62,269 nucleotides of DNA, taken from the NCBI GenBank assembly GCA_003973265.1, contig QNYZ01000092.1:1-62269 (forward strand), given 5' to 3'. Below the pieces are notes generated by a model. It was given only the letters and a program-made list of their open reading frames with translations, was not told where the DNA came from and did not search any database. The position numbers and the translations under genes are program-made. This DNA comes from Deltaproteobacteria bacterium. Lineage in GTDB: Bacteria > Desulfobacterota > Desulfobacteria > Desulfobacterales > QNYZ01. Of this stretch, positions 52,411 to 61,475 are shown piece by piece; positions within the stretch are counted from its first letter, which is position 1, and every line of letters begins with the position of its first letter.

Positions 52411-53575
52411 CGTTTTGCCATTCAGCTATTATCTTTACGATTTTGATCGACCTCTGGTCGAATCTGATTCAGACTGGTGCGCCCCGCTTCCTTTAAATCG
52501 GGGAGGGGCGGCTGCCGGGGATTCTTCCCCCTGCTATGGTGACTATTTTTCAAGTGTCCAGGCTTTCTTAACCGCCGATAATGGCAGTGGCCTGCTATGG
52601 GCCCTGTCTCAGCATTTAAACCGTGAAATTGCATGGGCGGATATCGATGGTATTCACATCTGCATCCAGAAACATGGTGCTTTTTATCATCCTGCCCGGG
52701 TGGACGTTTTAACTGGAGACGTCTCCACCGCTTTTGTGGTGAACGTTGCCATTTCTCCCGAGGGACAGGCCGGGCTGAGCCGGGAGTTTGACAACCTCAA
52801 CCGCTTAAACAAAGCGTTTCCACGGCGTTATATCCCCCTGGCGTATCACCGGGGCGTGGGAGGCACCCGTAAGAATTGCCGCCGCTTTCCCATGTTTCTG
52901 GGTGAGTGGCTAAGCGGCTACCACGAGTTTCATGGGACGTCTTTCGAAGATGCGCCGCCGTTTATACAGGTGTGGGATGCGGAACAAAGCCGGTTACACT
53001 TGCCCGGCCGGAAAGTGCTTCTCTATCGCCGGGCATCGGAAATACTTACCCATTATTACAATCCGGAGACATTTGAACAGATTTTTCCCTGGCATCACGG
53101 CGCCGGGGATTTTGTCGTTCGAATCCAGGGCGACAATCTTGATCTGCGTCTGATTTCAGTGCGGAGATATACACCACTGGTAGAAGCGGATACCACCGAT
53201 CCGGTGGCCGTTCTTGAAGCCCTGCTGCGGTTTTTTCTGCATCTCTCTCTCCGTATGCGTATCGACCGGGTGGGGGGCACGGGTGATCTGATCTGGATGG
53301 ATGAAACCGCTGTGAAAGGAACCATTGCAGGCTTTTTCGATGGCCTGGCCCGAAAAAACGGTGCTTCCGTGTTGGCGGAGCCGATAGCCGGTTGCGCCGT
53401 TTATTATTTCTCACGCCAAACTCTGGCCGATATAACCGAAGCGTTATCAGGTATCTTAACCGCCTATCCTTCACGATCACCTGAACGGCGCCTGATGGCG
53501 TTTCATCTGACCCGTCATGCCGAGGCGCTTTTGGATGGGTTAAGGCGGTATTTCTCGTCTGCCAACTGCCCATAA
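52391..53575 (+). CDS. Conserved-looking protein of unknown function, coupled to the TPR gene
   Basis: A 394-residue soluble protein with no motif I can name. The start is TTG 52391, the only start codon near the N-terminus in this frame; the next in-frame ATG is about 165 codons later and would remove a well-structured region. It has aromatic-rich segments (LPFSYYLYDFDRPLV, AFPRRYIPLAYHRG, YHEFHGTSFED, ILTHYYNPETFEQIFPWHHG). The His, Arg and acidic residues in FPWHHGAGDFVVR could form an active site. The pair TPR plus unknown directly precedes dsrAB and might aid sulfite reductase maturation, but this is only positional inference. Confidence 0.75.
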   Translation: MTAFATNVLPFSYYLYDFDRPLVESDSDWCAPLPLNRGGAAAGDSSPCYGDYFSSVQAFLTADNGSGLLWALSQHLNREIAWADIDGIHICIQKHGAFYHPARVDVLTGDVSTAFVVNVAISPEGQAGLSREFDNLNRLNKAFPRRYIPLAYHRGVGGTRKNCRRFPMFLGEWLSGYHEFHGTSFEDAPPFIQVWDAEQSRLHLPGRKVLLYRRASEILTHYYNPETFEQIFPWHHGAGDFVVRIQGDNLDLRLISVRRYTPLVEADTTDPVAVLEALLRFFLHLSLRMRIDRVGGTGDLIWMDETAVKGTIAGFFDGLARKNGASVLAEPIAGCAVYYFSRQTLADITEALSGILTAYPSRSPERRLMAFHLTRHAEALLDGLRRYFSSANCP

Positions 53576-53733
53576 TGGGTCCAAGGCAGGTCTTATCCGG
53601 GGGGCTTCGTCCCTTGATCGCCGGATGATCTTTTCACAGACAGCCGGGTACATTTTAAAACTGGGTGTCGCTCTCCCCTTTCTGGCGGTTGAATAATATT
53701 CAAATGATAATCGTGATTAATTTCCTTTTTTTA

Positions 53734-53760
53734 TTGACAGTTACCCGGATAAATTCTAAC
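53734..53760 (+). promoter_or_regulatory. Possible promoter of the dsr operon
   Basis: TTGACA (53734-53739) is followed after 15 bases by TCTAAC (53755-53760), a moderate -10. Transcription would start near 53767, leaving a leader of about 215 bases before dsrA. The gap 53576-53982 has no gene, but contains an isolated perfect Shine-Dalgarno sequence, AGGAGGTGA at 53900-53908, with no start codon at the right distance. Confidence 0.45.
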
Positions 53761-53982
53761 CTTGTACCCTTGGTCTAATTCCGAATATATAGCGGTTTGC
53801 TCCCGCTAAAAATATTTTTCCCATCTACATAGAACCCATTGAGATCACTTGTAATGGACAAATGACAGTTTCTCGATTAAAAATAAAAGCCTTTACGAGA
53901 GGAGGTGAGCGTCGTATCGGGTAGAGGGACCCAAAACGATTTGATGAAAAGCGCTAATTATTAATGCAATGGAGGTAATAAA

Positions 53983-55296
53983 ATGAAGCATGAGACCCCT
54001 ATGCTGGACCAGCTTGAGGCTGGACCATGGCCGAGTTTCGTGTCCGATCTGAAACAGCAGGCCGAAAAAAGGGCAAAGAACGAGGAAGGTATTGATTTCC
54101 AGATTCCCCAGGACGTGGTGGAAGATCTTCTCGGGGTACTTGAGCTGTCTTTTAAAGATGGTGAGACTCACTGGAAACATGGTGGGATTGTCGGTGTATT
54201 TGGATACGGTGGCGGTGTTATTGGCCGGTACTGCGATCAGCCGGAACAATTTCCGGGCGTTGCTCATTTTCATACCATGCGGGTGAACCAACCGGGCGGA
54301 AAGTTTTACAAGACAGAATTTTTGCGCGATCTTTGTAAGCTATGGGATTTTCGCGGCAGCGGCCTGACCAACATGCATGGGTCTACCGGAGATATCGTTT
54401 TTCTGGGAACCACCACGCCGCAGCTGGAAGAGATTTTTTATGAAATGACCCATAAATTAAACCAGGACCTGGGCGGCTCCGGTTCCAATTTGCGAACGCC
54501 TTCGGACTGCATCGGCCAGGCGAGATGTGAATGGGCCTGCTACGATACCCAGGCATTGTGTTATGACCTGACCAATGAGTATCAGGATGAGCTGCATCGT
54601 CCGGCGTTTCCCTATAAGTTTAAATTCAAATTCGACGGATGCCCGAATTGCTGCGTGGCCTCCATTGCCCGCTCGGATCTGTCGTTTATCGGCACCTGGC
54701 GAGACGATATTAAAATTGACCAGGAAGCCGTTCAGGCCTATATCGGCGGTGAGTTTCCGCCCAACGGCGGCAGCCATTCCGGCCGCGATTGGGGGCCGTT
54801 CAGCATTGAAAAGGAGGTCATTGATCTTTGCCCCACAAACTGCATGTGGATGGACGGGGGCAAGCTGAAGATTGATAACAAAGAGTGTACCCGCTGTATG
54901 CATTGTATCTGTGTAATGCCCAGAGCCTTGAGAATTGGGGATGACCGGGGTGTATCGATTTTCGCCGGTGCCAAGGCACCGATTCTGGATGGCGCTCAGA
55001 TGGGATCGTTGATCGTTCCCTTTATTAAAGCGGAACCGCCTTACACGGAGATCAAGGAGAATGTGATCGAACCGATTTGGGACTGGTGGATGGAAGAAGG
55101 CAAAAATCGCGAGAGACTCGGTGAATTGATGAAACGCCAGGGCCTCCAGAAGCTTCTTGAAGTCTGCGGTTTTGACCCGGATCCACGAATGGTTCAGGAG
55201 CCACGCTCTAACCCGTACATTTTCTGGAAAGAAGAGGAAGTAACGGGCGGCTGGGAGCGTGATGTCGACGCATTCAGGAAAAAACATCAGAGATAA
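53983..55296 (+). CDS. dsrA: Dissimilatory sulfite reductase subunit alpha
   Basis: DsrA and DsrB form the sirohaem enzyme that reduces sulfite in the last energy-conserving part of sulfate respiration. The sirohaem-[4Fe-4S] ligands appear as Cys176-x5-Cys182 and Cys220-x3-Cys224 (GCPNCC). A ferredoxin domain is inserted after residue 285 (CPTNCMWMDGG then CTRCMHCICVMP). The 437 residues are typical. GGAGG precedes the ATG by nine bases. It is followed 15 bases later by dsrB. The order dsrABDN is that of reductive-type sulfate reducers; no dsrEFH, the marker of oxidative-type operons, is present. Confidence 0.98.
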   Translation: MKHETPMLDQLEAGPWPSFVSDLKQQAEKRAKNEEGIDFQIPQDVVEDLLGVLELSFKDGETHWKHGGIVGVFGYGGGVIGRYCDQPEQFPGVAHFHTMRVNQPGGKFYKTEFLRDLCKLWDFRGSGLTNMHGSTGDIVFLGTTTPQLEEIFYEMTHKLNQDLGGSGSNLRTPSDCIGQARCEWACYDTQALCYDLTNEYQDELHRPAFPYKFKFKFDGCPNCCVASIARSDLSFIGTWRDDIKIDQEAVQAYIGGEFPPNGGSHSGRDWGPFSIEKEVIDLCPTNCMWMDGGKLKIDNKECTRCMHCICVMPRALRIGDDRGVSIFAGAKAPILDGAQMGSLIVPFIKAEPPYTEIKENVIEPIWDWWMEEGKNRERLGELMKRQGLQKLLEVCGFDPDPRMVQEPRSNPYIFWKEEEVTGGWERDVDAFRKKHQR

Positions 55297-55311
55297 GGAG
55301 GGGGTATCACC

Positions 55312-56460
55312 ATGGCATTTATATCTTCAGGCTACAATGTCGACAAGCCGATGGAAGACCGGATTTCCGATATCGGCCCGCGAAAATACGATGAGTTTTA
55401 TCCTCCGGTTATTGCCAGCAACAAGGGGAAATGGCTCTATCATGAAATTTTAAAACCCGGTGTTCTCGTCCATGTGGCCGAGTCCGGTGACAAAGTATTT
55501 ACCGTCCGCTGCGGCGGTGCCCGGTTAATGTCGACGGGGCTCATTCTTGAGATCTGTGATATTGCCGATAAATATTGCGACGGCTATGTCCGCTGGACCA
55601 CCCGGAATAATATTGAGTTTATGACGGATGATGAAAGCAAAGTCGAGCCGCTGGTTCAGGATCTGGAAAGCCGCAAGTTTCCCGGTGGCAGTTATAAATT
55701 TCCGGTGGGTGGTACCGGGGCCGGGGTGACCAATATCGTTCACACCCAGGGATGGGTCCATTGCCATACACCGGCGACCGATGCGTCGGGTCCGGTGAAG
55801 GCCACAATGGACGCCCTGTTTGACGATTTTAAAGACCATCGCCTGCCGGCTCAGCTGCGGGTGTCATTGGCCTGCTGTTTGAACATGTGTGGCGCCGTGC
55901 ACTGCTCGGATATCGCTATTCTCGGATATCACCGCAAACCGCCGATGCTGGATCATGAATACGTCGATAAAATGTGTGAAATACCACTGGCAATCGCGGC
56001 CTGTCCGACGGCCGCCATTAAACCGGCCAAGGTCGAAAGCGCCAGTGGAGAGAAACTGAAAAGCGTGGCCGTGAACAATGACCGATGCATGTTCTGTGGC
56101 AACTGCTACACCATGTGCCCGGCCATGCCGCTTGCCGACCAGGAAGGTGACGGTATCGTGCTGATGGCTGGCGGTAAGGTTTCCAACCGGATCAGCGCAC
56201 CGAAGTTTTCCAAGGTTGTAGTGGCGTTTATTCCCAACGAGCCGCCATTGTGGCCGAAGACAACGGAAGTCATTAAAAAAATGGTGGAAGCCTATTCTGC
56301 CGGTGCCAATAAATATGAGCGCCTGGGCGAATGGGCCGAGCGAATTGGATGGGAACGGTTCTTCGAGAAATGTGAACTGGAATTTACCCATCATCTCATC
56401 GATGATTTCCGCGATCCGGCGTATTTTACCTGGCGTCAGACCAGCCAATTCAAGTTCTAA
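55312..56460 (+). CDS. dsrB: Dissimilatory sulfite reductase subunit beta
   Basis: The partner subunit of DsrA (382 residues). The sirohaem/Fe-S region is [20 protein letters not shown], with Cys188, 189, 193 and 198. The ferredoxin domain follows with CPTAAIKP and [19 protein letters not shown]. The N-terminal Arg/Lys-rich sulfite-binding region includes [21 protein letters not shown] lies upstream of the ATG. A perfect hairpin follows the gene before dsrD. Confidence 0.98.
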   Translation: MAFISSGYNVDKPMEDRISDIGPRKYDEFYPPVIASNKGKWLYHEILKPGVLVHVAESGDKVFTVRCGGARLMSTGLILEICDIADKYCDGYVRWTTRNNIEFMTDDESKVEPLVQDLESRKFPGGSYKFPVGGTGAGVTNIVHTQGWVHCHTPATDASGPVKATMDALFDDFKDHRLPAQLRVSLACCLNMCGAVHCSDIAILGYHRKPPMLDHEYVDKMCEIPLAIAACPTAAIKPAKVESASGEKLKSVAVNNDRCMFCGNCYTMCPAMPLADQEGDGIVLMAGGKVSNRISAPKFSKVVVAFIPNEPPLWPKTTEVIKKMVEAYSAGANKYERLGEWAERIGWERFFEKCELEFTHHLIDDFRDPAYFTWRQTSQFKF

Positions 56461-56475
56461 TTATCGGGTGATCAT

Positions 56476-56504
56476 ACAGAGGGTGCGGCGGACGCACCCT
56501 CTGT
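56476..56504 (+). promoter_or_regulatory. Perfect hairpin between dsrB and dsrD
   Basis: ACAGAGGGTGCG pairs perfectly over 12 bases with CGCACCCTCTGT around a five-base loop. No T run follows, so it more likely shields the dsrAB message or reduces read-through to dsrD than terminates fully. Confidence 0.65.
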
Positions 56505-56528
56505 CCATTCCACAGCGAGGTCGAACAG

Positions 56529-56774
56529 ATGGCATTAGATTACGAAGAATCAAAAACAAAATTAATCGACGGCTTAAAGAAAAAATCCAAAATGAAGACC
56601 AAATTTTATTTCAAGGATCTGGCCAAGATTTTGGAGGCCAAGCCCCGTGAAGCCAAGAAAGTGGTGAACCGGATGATTACCGAAGGTGAGCTTGAATACT
56701 GGTCCAGCGGCAGTACCTCCATGTACGGAATTCCCGGTACGGGAAAACAGGCAGCTGCTGAACACGAAGATTAG
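56529..56774 (+). CDS. dsrD: DsrD, winged-helix accessory protein of sulfite reduction
   Basis: A small basic protein of 81 residues with the DsrD winged-helix sequence: KKKSKMKTKFYFKDLAKILE, then REAKKVVNRMITEGELEYWSSGSTSMYG. DsrD has been shown to stimulate DsrAB and is diagnostic for reductive-type sulfite reductase operons. ATG 56529 follows a GCGAGG ribosome site. It sits between dsrB and dsrN. Confidence 0.96.
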   Translation: MALDYEESKTKLIDGLKKKSKMKTKFYFKDLAKILEAKPREAKKVVNRMITEGELEYWSSGSTSMYGIPGTGKQAAAEHED

Positions 56775-56831
56775 AATCTCGACGCGAAGTCTTTTTCCCG
56801 ATTCCTGATGCAATTTTTAAAGGTCTCTTAG

Positions 56832-58286
56832 ATGGCTGTACCGCGATTTATGATTTCCGCATTGCGGGGGGGATCGGGAAAGACGGTTCTTTCCATCGGC
56901 CTCATTGCGGTCCTGAAGGATCAGGGCTACGCGATTGCGCCCTTTAAAAAAGGGCCGGACTATATTGATGCCGGCTGGCTGGCGCTGGCGGCAGATCGGC
57001 CCTGTTATAATCTTGATACCTTCCTTTGTCATTCCACCGATGTCATTGATTCTTTTCACCGTCATACCCGATCAGATGATATCGCGGTTATCGAGGGAAA
57101 TCGCGGTCTGTTTGACGGTATCGACCTGGCCGGTGAAACCAGTACGGCCGAACTGGCCAAGCTGATCAATGCGCCGGTGATTCTCTGTCTTGATTGTACC
57201 AAGTCGACCCGGACCGTTGCGGCCACCGTATTGGGATGCCTCCATTTTGATACCGACGTGCCCATTGCCGGTGTTGTCTTAAATCGTGTGGCCGGCCCCC
57301 GGCATGAACGGATCCTGCGAAACAGCATTGAACATCATTGCGGCATTCCGGTGGTCGGCGCCATCGGTAAACTGAAAAAAAAGGATTTCCCCGAACGTCA
57401 TATGGGACTGGTTCCCACGGCAGAGCATCAATGGGCGCAGCAATCTGTAAGTGCCGCCGCCGCTGTCGTGAAGCAGCACGTGGATCTCGATGCCGTCCTG
57501 AGAATTGCCCGGGAGAAGATGTTACTTTCCCAGGCCTCGCCGGGTCCGGAAATGGCCCGGGTAATGCCGGGTTCAGACACCGTGCAGGTATCCGGAAAAA
57601 GTGAATCCGTTCATCGCAGTTCCCCGTTATCGCCGGTGCGCATCGGTATTGTCAGGGATTCGGCCTTTCAATTCTACTATCCCGACAACCTGGAAGCCCT
57701 GGAAGATGCCGGCGCAGAGGTGATCTATCTCAGTCCATTGTCAATGGATTCTCTCCCTGATCTGGACGGTCTTTACCTTGGCGGGGGATTTCCCGAAACG
57801 CATGTGGAAGCACTGTCAGATAATGTCGGGTTTCACCAGTCGATCAGGAGGCTGGCCGAGAAGGGGTTTCCCATTTATGCTGAATGTGGCGGGTTGATGT
57901 ATCTGGGCCGGGCGATTGTGATAGATAGCACTTCCTATCCCATGGTGGGCTTGCTGCCCATTGAATACGGGCTCTCAAAGAGGCCCCAGGGGCACGGGTA
58001 TACCGTGCTCAGGGTCGAACGGGAAAACCCGTACTTTCCGGTGGGATCCGTCATCAAAGGACACGAATTTCACTACTCAAGCGTATCCACCTGGCAGGGA
58101 CAGGCAGAAAACCTGGTCTTTTCGATGGAAAGAGGAACGGGGTTTACCGAACGGCGGGATGGTGTTCGTTATAAGAATGTGCTGGCGTTATATACCCATA
58201 TTCATGCACTGGGCACACCGCAATGGGCTTTTGCCATGGTTCGTTGCGCCCTGAAATGGAGAGAAGAAAAAACGGGACGCGAATGA
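56832..58286 (+). CDS. dsrN: Sirohaem amidase/cobyrinate a,c-diamide synthase-like amidotransferase (DsrN)
   Basis: A 484-residue protein of the CobB/CbiA family. The N-terminal ATPase domain begins MISALRGGSGKTVLSIGLIA (P-loop RGGSGKT) and has DIAVIEGNRGLFDGIDLAG. The C-terminal glutamine amidotransferase domain has the nucleophile in YAECGGLMYLGRAI, preceded by DGLYLGGGFPETH, and later the catalytic His in GHEFHYSS. In dsr operons this gene is called dsrN and is thought to make sirohaem amide, the prosthetic group of DsrAB. A role in B12 synthesis is the alternative. It follows dsrD by 57 bases and ends the operon, converging with the cytochrome gene. Confidence 0.92.
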   Translation: MAVPRFMISALRGGSGKTVLSIGLIAVLKDQGYAIAPFKKGPDYIDAGWLALAADRPCYNLDTFLCHSTDVIDSFHRHTRSDDIAVIEGNRGLFDGIDLAGETSTAELAKLINAPVILCLDCTKSTRTVAATVLGCLHFDTDVPIAGVVLNRVAGPRHERILRNSIEHHCGIPVVGAIGKLKKKDFPERHMGLVPTAEHQWAQQSVSAAAAVVKQHVDLDAVLRIAREKMLLSQASPGPEMARVMPGSDTVQVSGKSESVHRSSPLSPVRIGIVRDSAFQFYYPDNLEALEDAGAEVIYLSPLSMDSLPDLDGLYLGGGFPETHVEALSDNVGFHQSIRRLAEKGFPIYAECGGLMYLGRAIVIDSTSYPMVGLLPIEYGLSKRPQGHGYTVLRVERENPYFPVGSVIKGHEFHYSSVSTWQGQAENLVFSMERGTGFTERRDGVRYKNVLALYTHIHALGTPQWAFAMVRCALKWREEKTGRE

Positions 58287-58338
58287 TTAAATCCTTCCAC
58301 GCCCCATTGATATTGATTTTCCACTCAACCCCGCTGCC

Positions 58339-58821
58339 CTATTTTTTCTTGGGATGACATTTTTTACACGTTGTCGGCGCTTTTTTAGTCTTGTTCTTTT
58401 TATTGAAAGCCTTGTGACATCCCCGACAGTTATAGTGCATTGCCTCGGCATGATACGCGAGTTTTTTCTTCTTTTTCTCGGCCTTATCAAGCTTGGCCTT
58501 TTTCCACTTTTTTTTCAGCTTTTTGGGAACTTCGCCCGGTATCTTGTGGCATTCGATGCAGCCTTTAACATCGTCCCCTTCCTTCAGACTGGCCAGCGGT
58601 TTGTTGTTTTCATCGTGATGACATTCTCCGCAGCTTGCCTTGTATTCCCTTGAATGTTTTGCGTGGCTAAAGATGACAATTCCTTTTTTATGTTTGGCAT
58701 AGGCCGGGTTGTCCATTTTGATGGTTTCGGGAAATTCTCCAGCGTAGATACCGGATGCCATAAAAACCAGCGCAATCGTAACAGCGATTGCTGAAGCGCT
58801 CCATTTTAATTTATTTGTCAC
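58339..58821 (-). CDS. Periplasmic tetrahaem cytochrome c (class III, c3-like)
   Basis: A 160-residue exported cytochrome with four CxxCH motifs: CGECHH, CIECHK, CRGCHK and CKKCHP. A signal peptide precedes (start region MTNKLKWSASAIAVTIALVF, cleavage near IYAGEFP), and IVIFSHAKHS supplies distal His ligands as in cytochrome c3. The start is GTG 58821, six bases after AGGAGG; the ATGs further upstream overlap this ribosome site or the tatC end. An unusual Lys-rich insert (KKLKKKWKKAKLDKAEKKKK) separates haems two and three and makes the protein very basic. It should shuttle electrons in the periplasm. It lies 37 bases after tatC. Confidence 0.9.
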   Translation of the reverse strand: MTNKLKWSASAIAVTIALVFMASGIYAGEFPETIKMDNPAYAKHKKGIVIFSHAKHSREYKASCGECHHDENNKPLASLKEGDDVKGCIECHKIPGEVPKKLKKKWKKAKLDKAEKKKKKLAYHAEAMHYNCRGCHKAFNKKNKTKKAPTTCKKCHPKKK

Positions 58822-58858
58822 AGGTAACCTCCTCATATGGTTTAAAAATTTAATTATC

Positions 58859-59611
58859 TCAGGGAACTTCGGCTTCTTCTTCCGTTCGGGATTTTTTTCC
58901 AAATATTTTTGCGCCGATGATACTCAATTCATACAAAACCATCAGGGGGACGCCCAGCATGATCTGGGTAATCACGTCCGGCGGTGTTAATATCGCGGCC
59001 CCGATAAAAAATATTAAAATAGCGTATTTGCGGTTTTTTTTCAGAAAATCAACCGAAACAATACCGATTCTGGCCATAAACGTTATTACCATGGGCAGCT
59101 CAAACGCCAGTCCAAAAGCGAGAAGCAGTTTGGCGGAAAAGCCCAGGTATTCACGCATGGATGGTAGCGCCTGGATGGTCTCGTTGGAAAACCCCAGGAA
59201 GAATTTAAACCCGAAAGGAAAAACAATAAAGTAGCCGAAAAGAGAACCCGCCAGGAAAAAGAAAGAAGACAACAGAACAATGGGCATCATCAGCCGTTTT
59301 TCTTTCTCATACAGGCCGGGTGCGACAAACATCCAGAATTCGTATAAAATAACGGGTACGGCAATCATCAGGCCGGACAATAATGATACTTTCAGGTAGG
59401 TGAAAAACGCTTCGGGCAGACCGGTATAGATAACCTTGTCGCCGGTTCCCATCGCCGCCTTGAGCGGCCTCAGTAAGATGTCAAAGATTTTTTCCTTGAA
59501 AAAGTAGGATGCGACAAATCCAATTCCGATCGCGATGAAACAGACGATCAGCCGGCTTCTCAGTTCTTCAAGATGTGCCGTAAACGGGAGCTTTTCTGCA
59601 TCATTTGTCAC
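58859..59611 (-). CDS. tatC: Sec-independent protein translocase TatC
   Basis: TatC is the twin-arginine signal receptor with six transmembrane helices. The family start FTAHLEELRSRLI is present, as are the first helix, the Phe-Pro/Glu loop (YEFWMFVAPGLYEKEKR), FGLAFELPMV and DVITQIMLGVPLMVLYE. The start is GTG 59611 with GGGAGAG upstream, overlapping the tatB stop by 11 bases; the longer frame to 59668 runs inside tatB. 250 residues is typical. The system exports folded cofactor proteins such as hydrogenases and dehydrogenases. Confidence 0.95.
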   Translation of the reverse strand: MTNDAEKLPFTAHLEELRSRLIVCFIAIGIGFVASYFFKEKIFDILLRPLKAAMGTGDKVIYTGLPEAFFTYLKVSLLSGLMIAVPVILYEFWMFVAPGLYEKEKRLMMPIVLLSSFFFLAGSLFGYFIVFPFGFKFFLGFSNETIQALPSMREYLGFSAKLLLAFGLAFELPMVITFMARIGIVSVDFLKKNRKYAILIFFIGAAILTPPDVITQIMLGVPLMVLYELSIIGAKIFGKKSRTEEEAEVP

Positions 59612-60059
59612 CGGCAGTCTCTCCCTGGTCACTATGTCTGCCAGCCGCTTTCGCGGTTTCAACGTCATTGATATCGGCTGCAGTCGCTTCCATGTCAGCG
59701 GGTTTGCTTTCGGGGCTCACCCTGTCGTCCATGGTTTCCGGATTGTCCTCCGGTGTTACATCCTCTTTCTCCAGCGGATTTTCGGGTGAATCCACCGACG
59801 CCGGTTCATTTTCTGCAGGTGTCGCCAGGTCGACGTTGACCGCATCCCTGATATCCTGGTTGATATCATCAAAGGCGTGTCTGATATCACTGAGCTCTTC
59901 ATCCACGCCGAGAGATGTTTTCAGCTCACCGGTCGCCTTCTTAAATTCCCCCAACGCCCGGCCGATGGTCCGTGCCAGATCGGGTAATTTTTTCGGGCCG
60001 ATGACGATCAGGGCGATGGCCATGATCACGAATAATTCGGGCATACCGATGCCGAACAT
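59601..60059 (-). CDS. tatB: Twin-arginine translocase subunit TatB
   Basis: The single N-terminal helix MFGIGMPELFVIMAIALIVI, the hinge GPKKLPDLARTIGRALGEFK and an amphipathic helix identify a TatA/B protein. The early Glu in MPELF and the 152-residue length with a long acidic, low-complexity C-terminus favour TatB. It overlaps tatC. The intergenic region 60060-60260 upstream presumably contains the promoter; I found no clear boxes. Confidence 0.92.
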   Translation of the reverse strand: MFGIGMPELFVIMAIALIVIGPKKLPDLARTIGRALGEFKKATGELKTSLGVDEELSDIRHAFDDINQDIRDAVNVDLATPAENEPASVDSPENPLEKEDVTPEDNPETMDDRVSPESKPADMEATAADINDVETAKAAGRHSDQGETAGDK

Positions 60060-60260
60060 TATTGGACTCCTTGGATGGTTATTTCCTGCAAATCATTGCC
60101 ACTTTTATCGCCTATTTACCCGAATCTGTCAAGATCTGAAAATAGATGTTTAAACCCCATAATTTACCGCGGACCCCTGCCGACTGATGCAGCCTTTTGT
60201 TTTGAAAAACAGGAGAGACCGAATAAATTTTTCTGTCGCTGTTTTGAATACGTATCTTTT

Positions 60261-61475
60261 TTATTCATCCGCTTTAAGAACAAAAAAGTAAAACGTTCCC
60301 GGATGTTGCAGATGTCCGGCGGCGATTCTGGCATAGGCACCGTTCCCCCAGAAGATATCCGCCCGCGCGGCGCCGCGAATTGCACCGCCGGTATCCTGGT
60401 TTAAAACAAATCGTGAAAAGGGGATCCAGCGTTGTATTTTCCCTTTGTCGTCCACTACGGGTTTTTGACATTGAACCAGGGCCAGGGCGGCCGGGGGAAA
60501 CAGGCGGCGGTCCGTGGCCAGCGACCGCCCCGCGGTGAGGGGAACATTTAAATAGCCAAAAGGGCCATTTTCCCGGGCCTTAAAAAAGACATAGCTGGGG
60601 TTGTGATTGAAAATGCGCTGCATCTGGCCGGGATGGGCGTTGACGTACGCCCGGATAGCCTGCATGGACATGTCTTTCTGAAGGATAGCCCCTTCATCGA
60701 TCAACAAGCGACCAATGCTGCGATAGGGCTGCCCATTGGTGACGTGATAATAGGCATTGACGTAATCGCCATTGTCCAGATAAATTTTCCCGGAGCCCTG
60801 AATGTGAAGAAAAAAGAGGGCGACGGGATCATCCACCCAGGCGAGGACAGGGGCCTTGCCCTTCAGGGCATCCTTTTCATCGATTTGTTGACGATCATAA
60901 TACGGAATCAGTGCGCCGCCATTGACACGGCCGACTAATCGCTCTCCCTGGTATGTGTCCTTGAAACGGCCGAGATCAACGGTTATCAAATCTTTCGGGC
61001 GTCCATAGACCGGGTATTGGTATCGCCCCTGCCGAACCCGGCTTCCCCTTAATATAGGCTCATAATACCCGGTAAACAAGACCTCTCCGGATTCATTTTT
61101 CCCCAGGGATCGATAGATGCGGTATTTTGTTCTGAGAAGAACAGTTAAAGCGGCCGCGGATGGCTTTTCCCTGATTTTTTCCAGAAACACGTTCAGTGAC
61201 CGGATAACATGCGCCGCCGTATATGTATCCGGCCCGTATTGGAAGCGCCTGTCCGGGGAAACTCTGGCCAGGTAGACCAGGCTTTGTGAAACCGCCGCCG
61301 CCAGCCCGTCGTAATTAAGGTCGTCATTTAATACCGGAAAATCATCTGCCTGAACCGGAACCAGTGCGGTTTCCGCCGTTGGCGGGGGCGGCTTCATGAT
61401 CCAGGTGCATCCGGTCATTGCCAGCAGGTAGATACCCATGGCAAAAATGACGGGTCGTTTCATTCTTGATCGCAT
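60261..61475 (-). CDS. mltA: Membrane-bound lytic murein transglycosylase A
   Basis: A lipoprotein that cleaves peptidoglycan glycan strands, producing 1,6-anhydromuramic ends. The signal peptide ends in a lipobox LLAMTGC at residues 18-24. The MltA domain has GYYEPILRGSRVRQGRYQYP and PVLAWVDDPVALFFLHIQGSG. The C-terminal 3D domain has FVLNQDTGGAIRGAARADIFWGNG, with its catalytic Asp. The start is ATG 61475, eight bases after GGAG and overlapping the rmuC stop by 16 bases. 404 residues is normal. Confidence 0.94.
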   Translation of the reverse strand: MRSRMKRPVIFAMGIYLLAMTGCTWIMKPPPPTAETALVPVQADDFPVLNDDLNYDGLAAAVSQSLVYLARVSPDRRFQYGPDTYTAAHVIRSLNVFLEKIREKPSAAALTVLLRTKYRIYRSLGKNESGEVLFTGYYEPILRGSRVRQGRYQYPVYGRPKDLITVDLGRFKDTYQGERLVGRVNGGALIPYYDRQQIDEKDALKGKAPVLAWVDDPVALFFLHIQGSGKIYLDNGDYVNAYYHVTNGQPYRSIGRLLIDEGAILQKDMSMQAIRAYVNAHPGQMQRIFNHNPSYVFFKARENGPFGYLNVPLTAGRSLATDRRLFPPAALALVQCQKPVVDDKGKIQRWIPFSRFVLNQDTGGAIRGAARADIFWGNGAYARIAAGHLQHPGTFYFFVLKADE

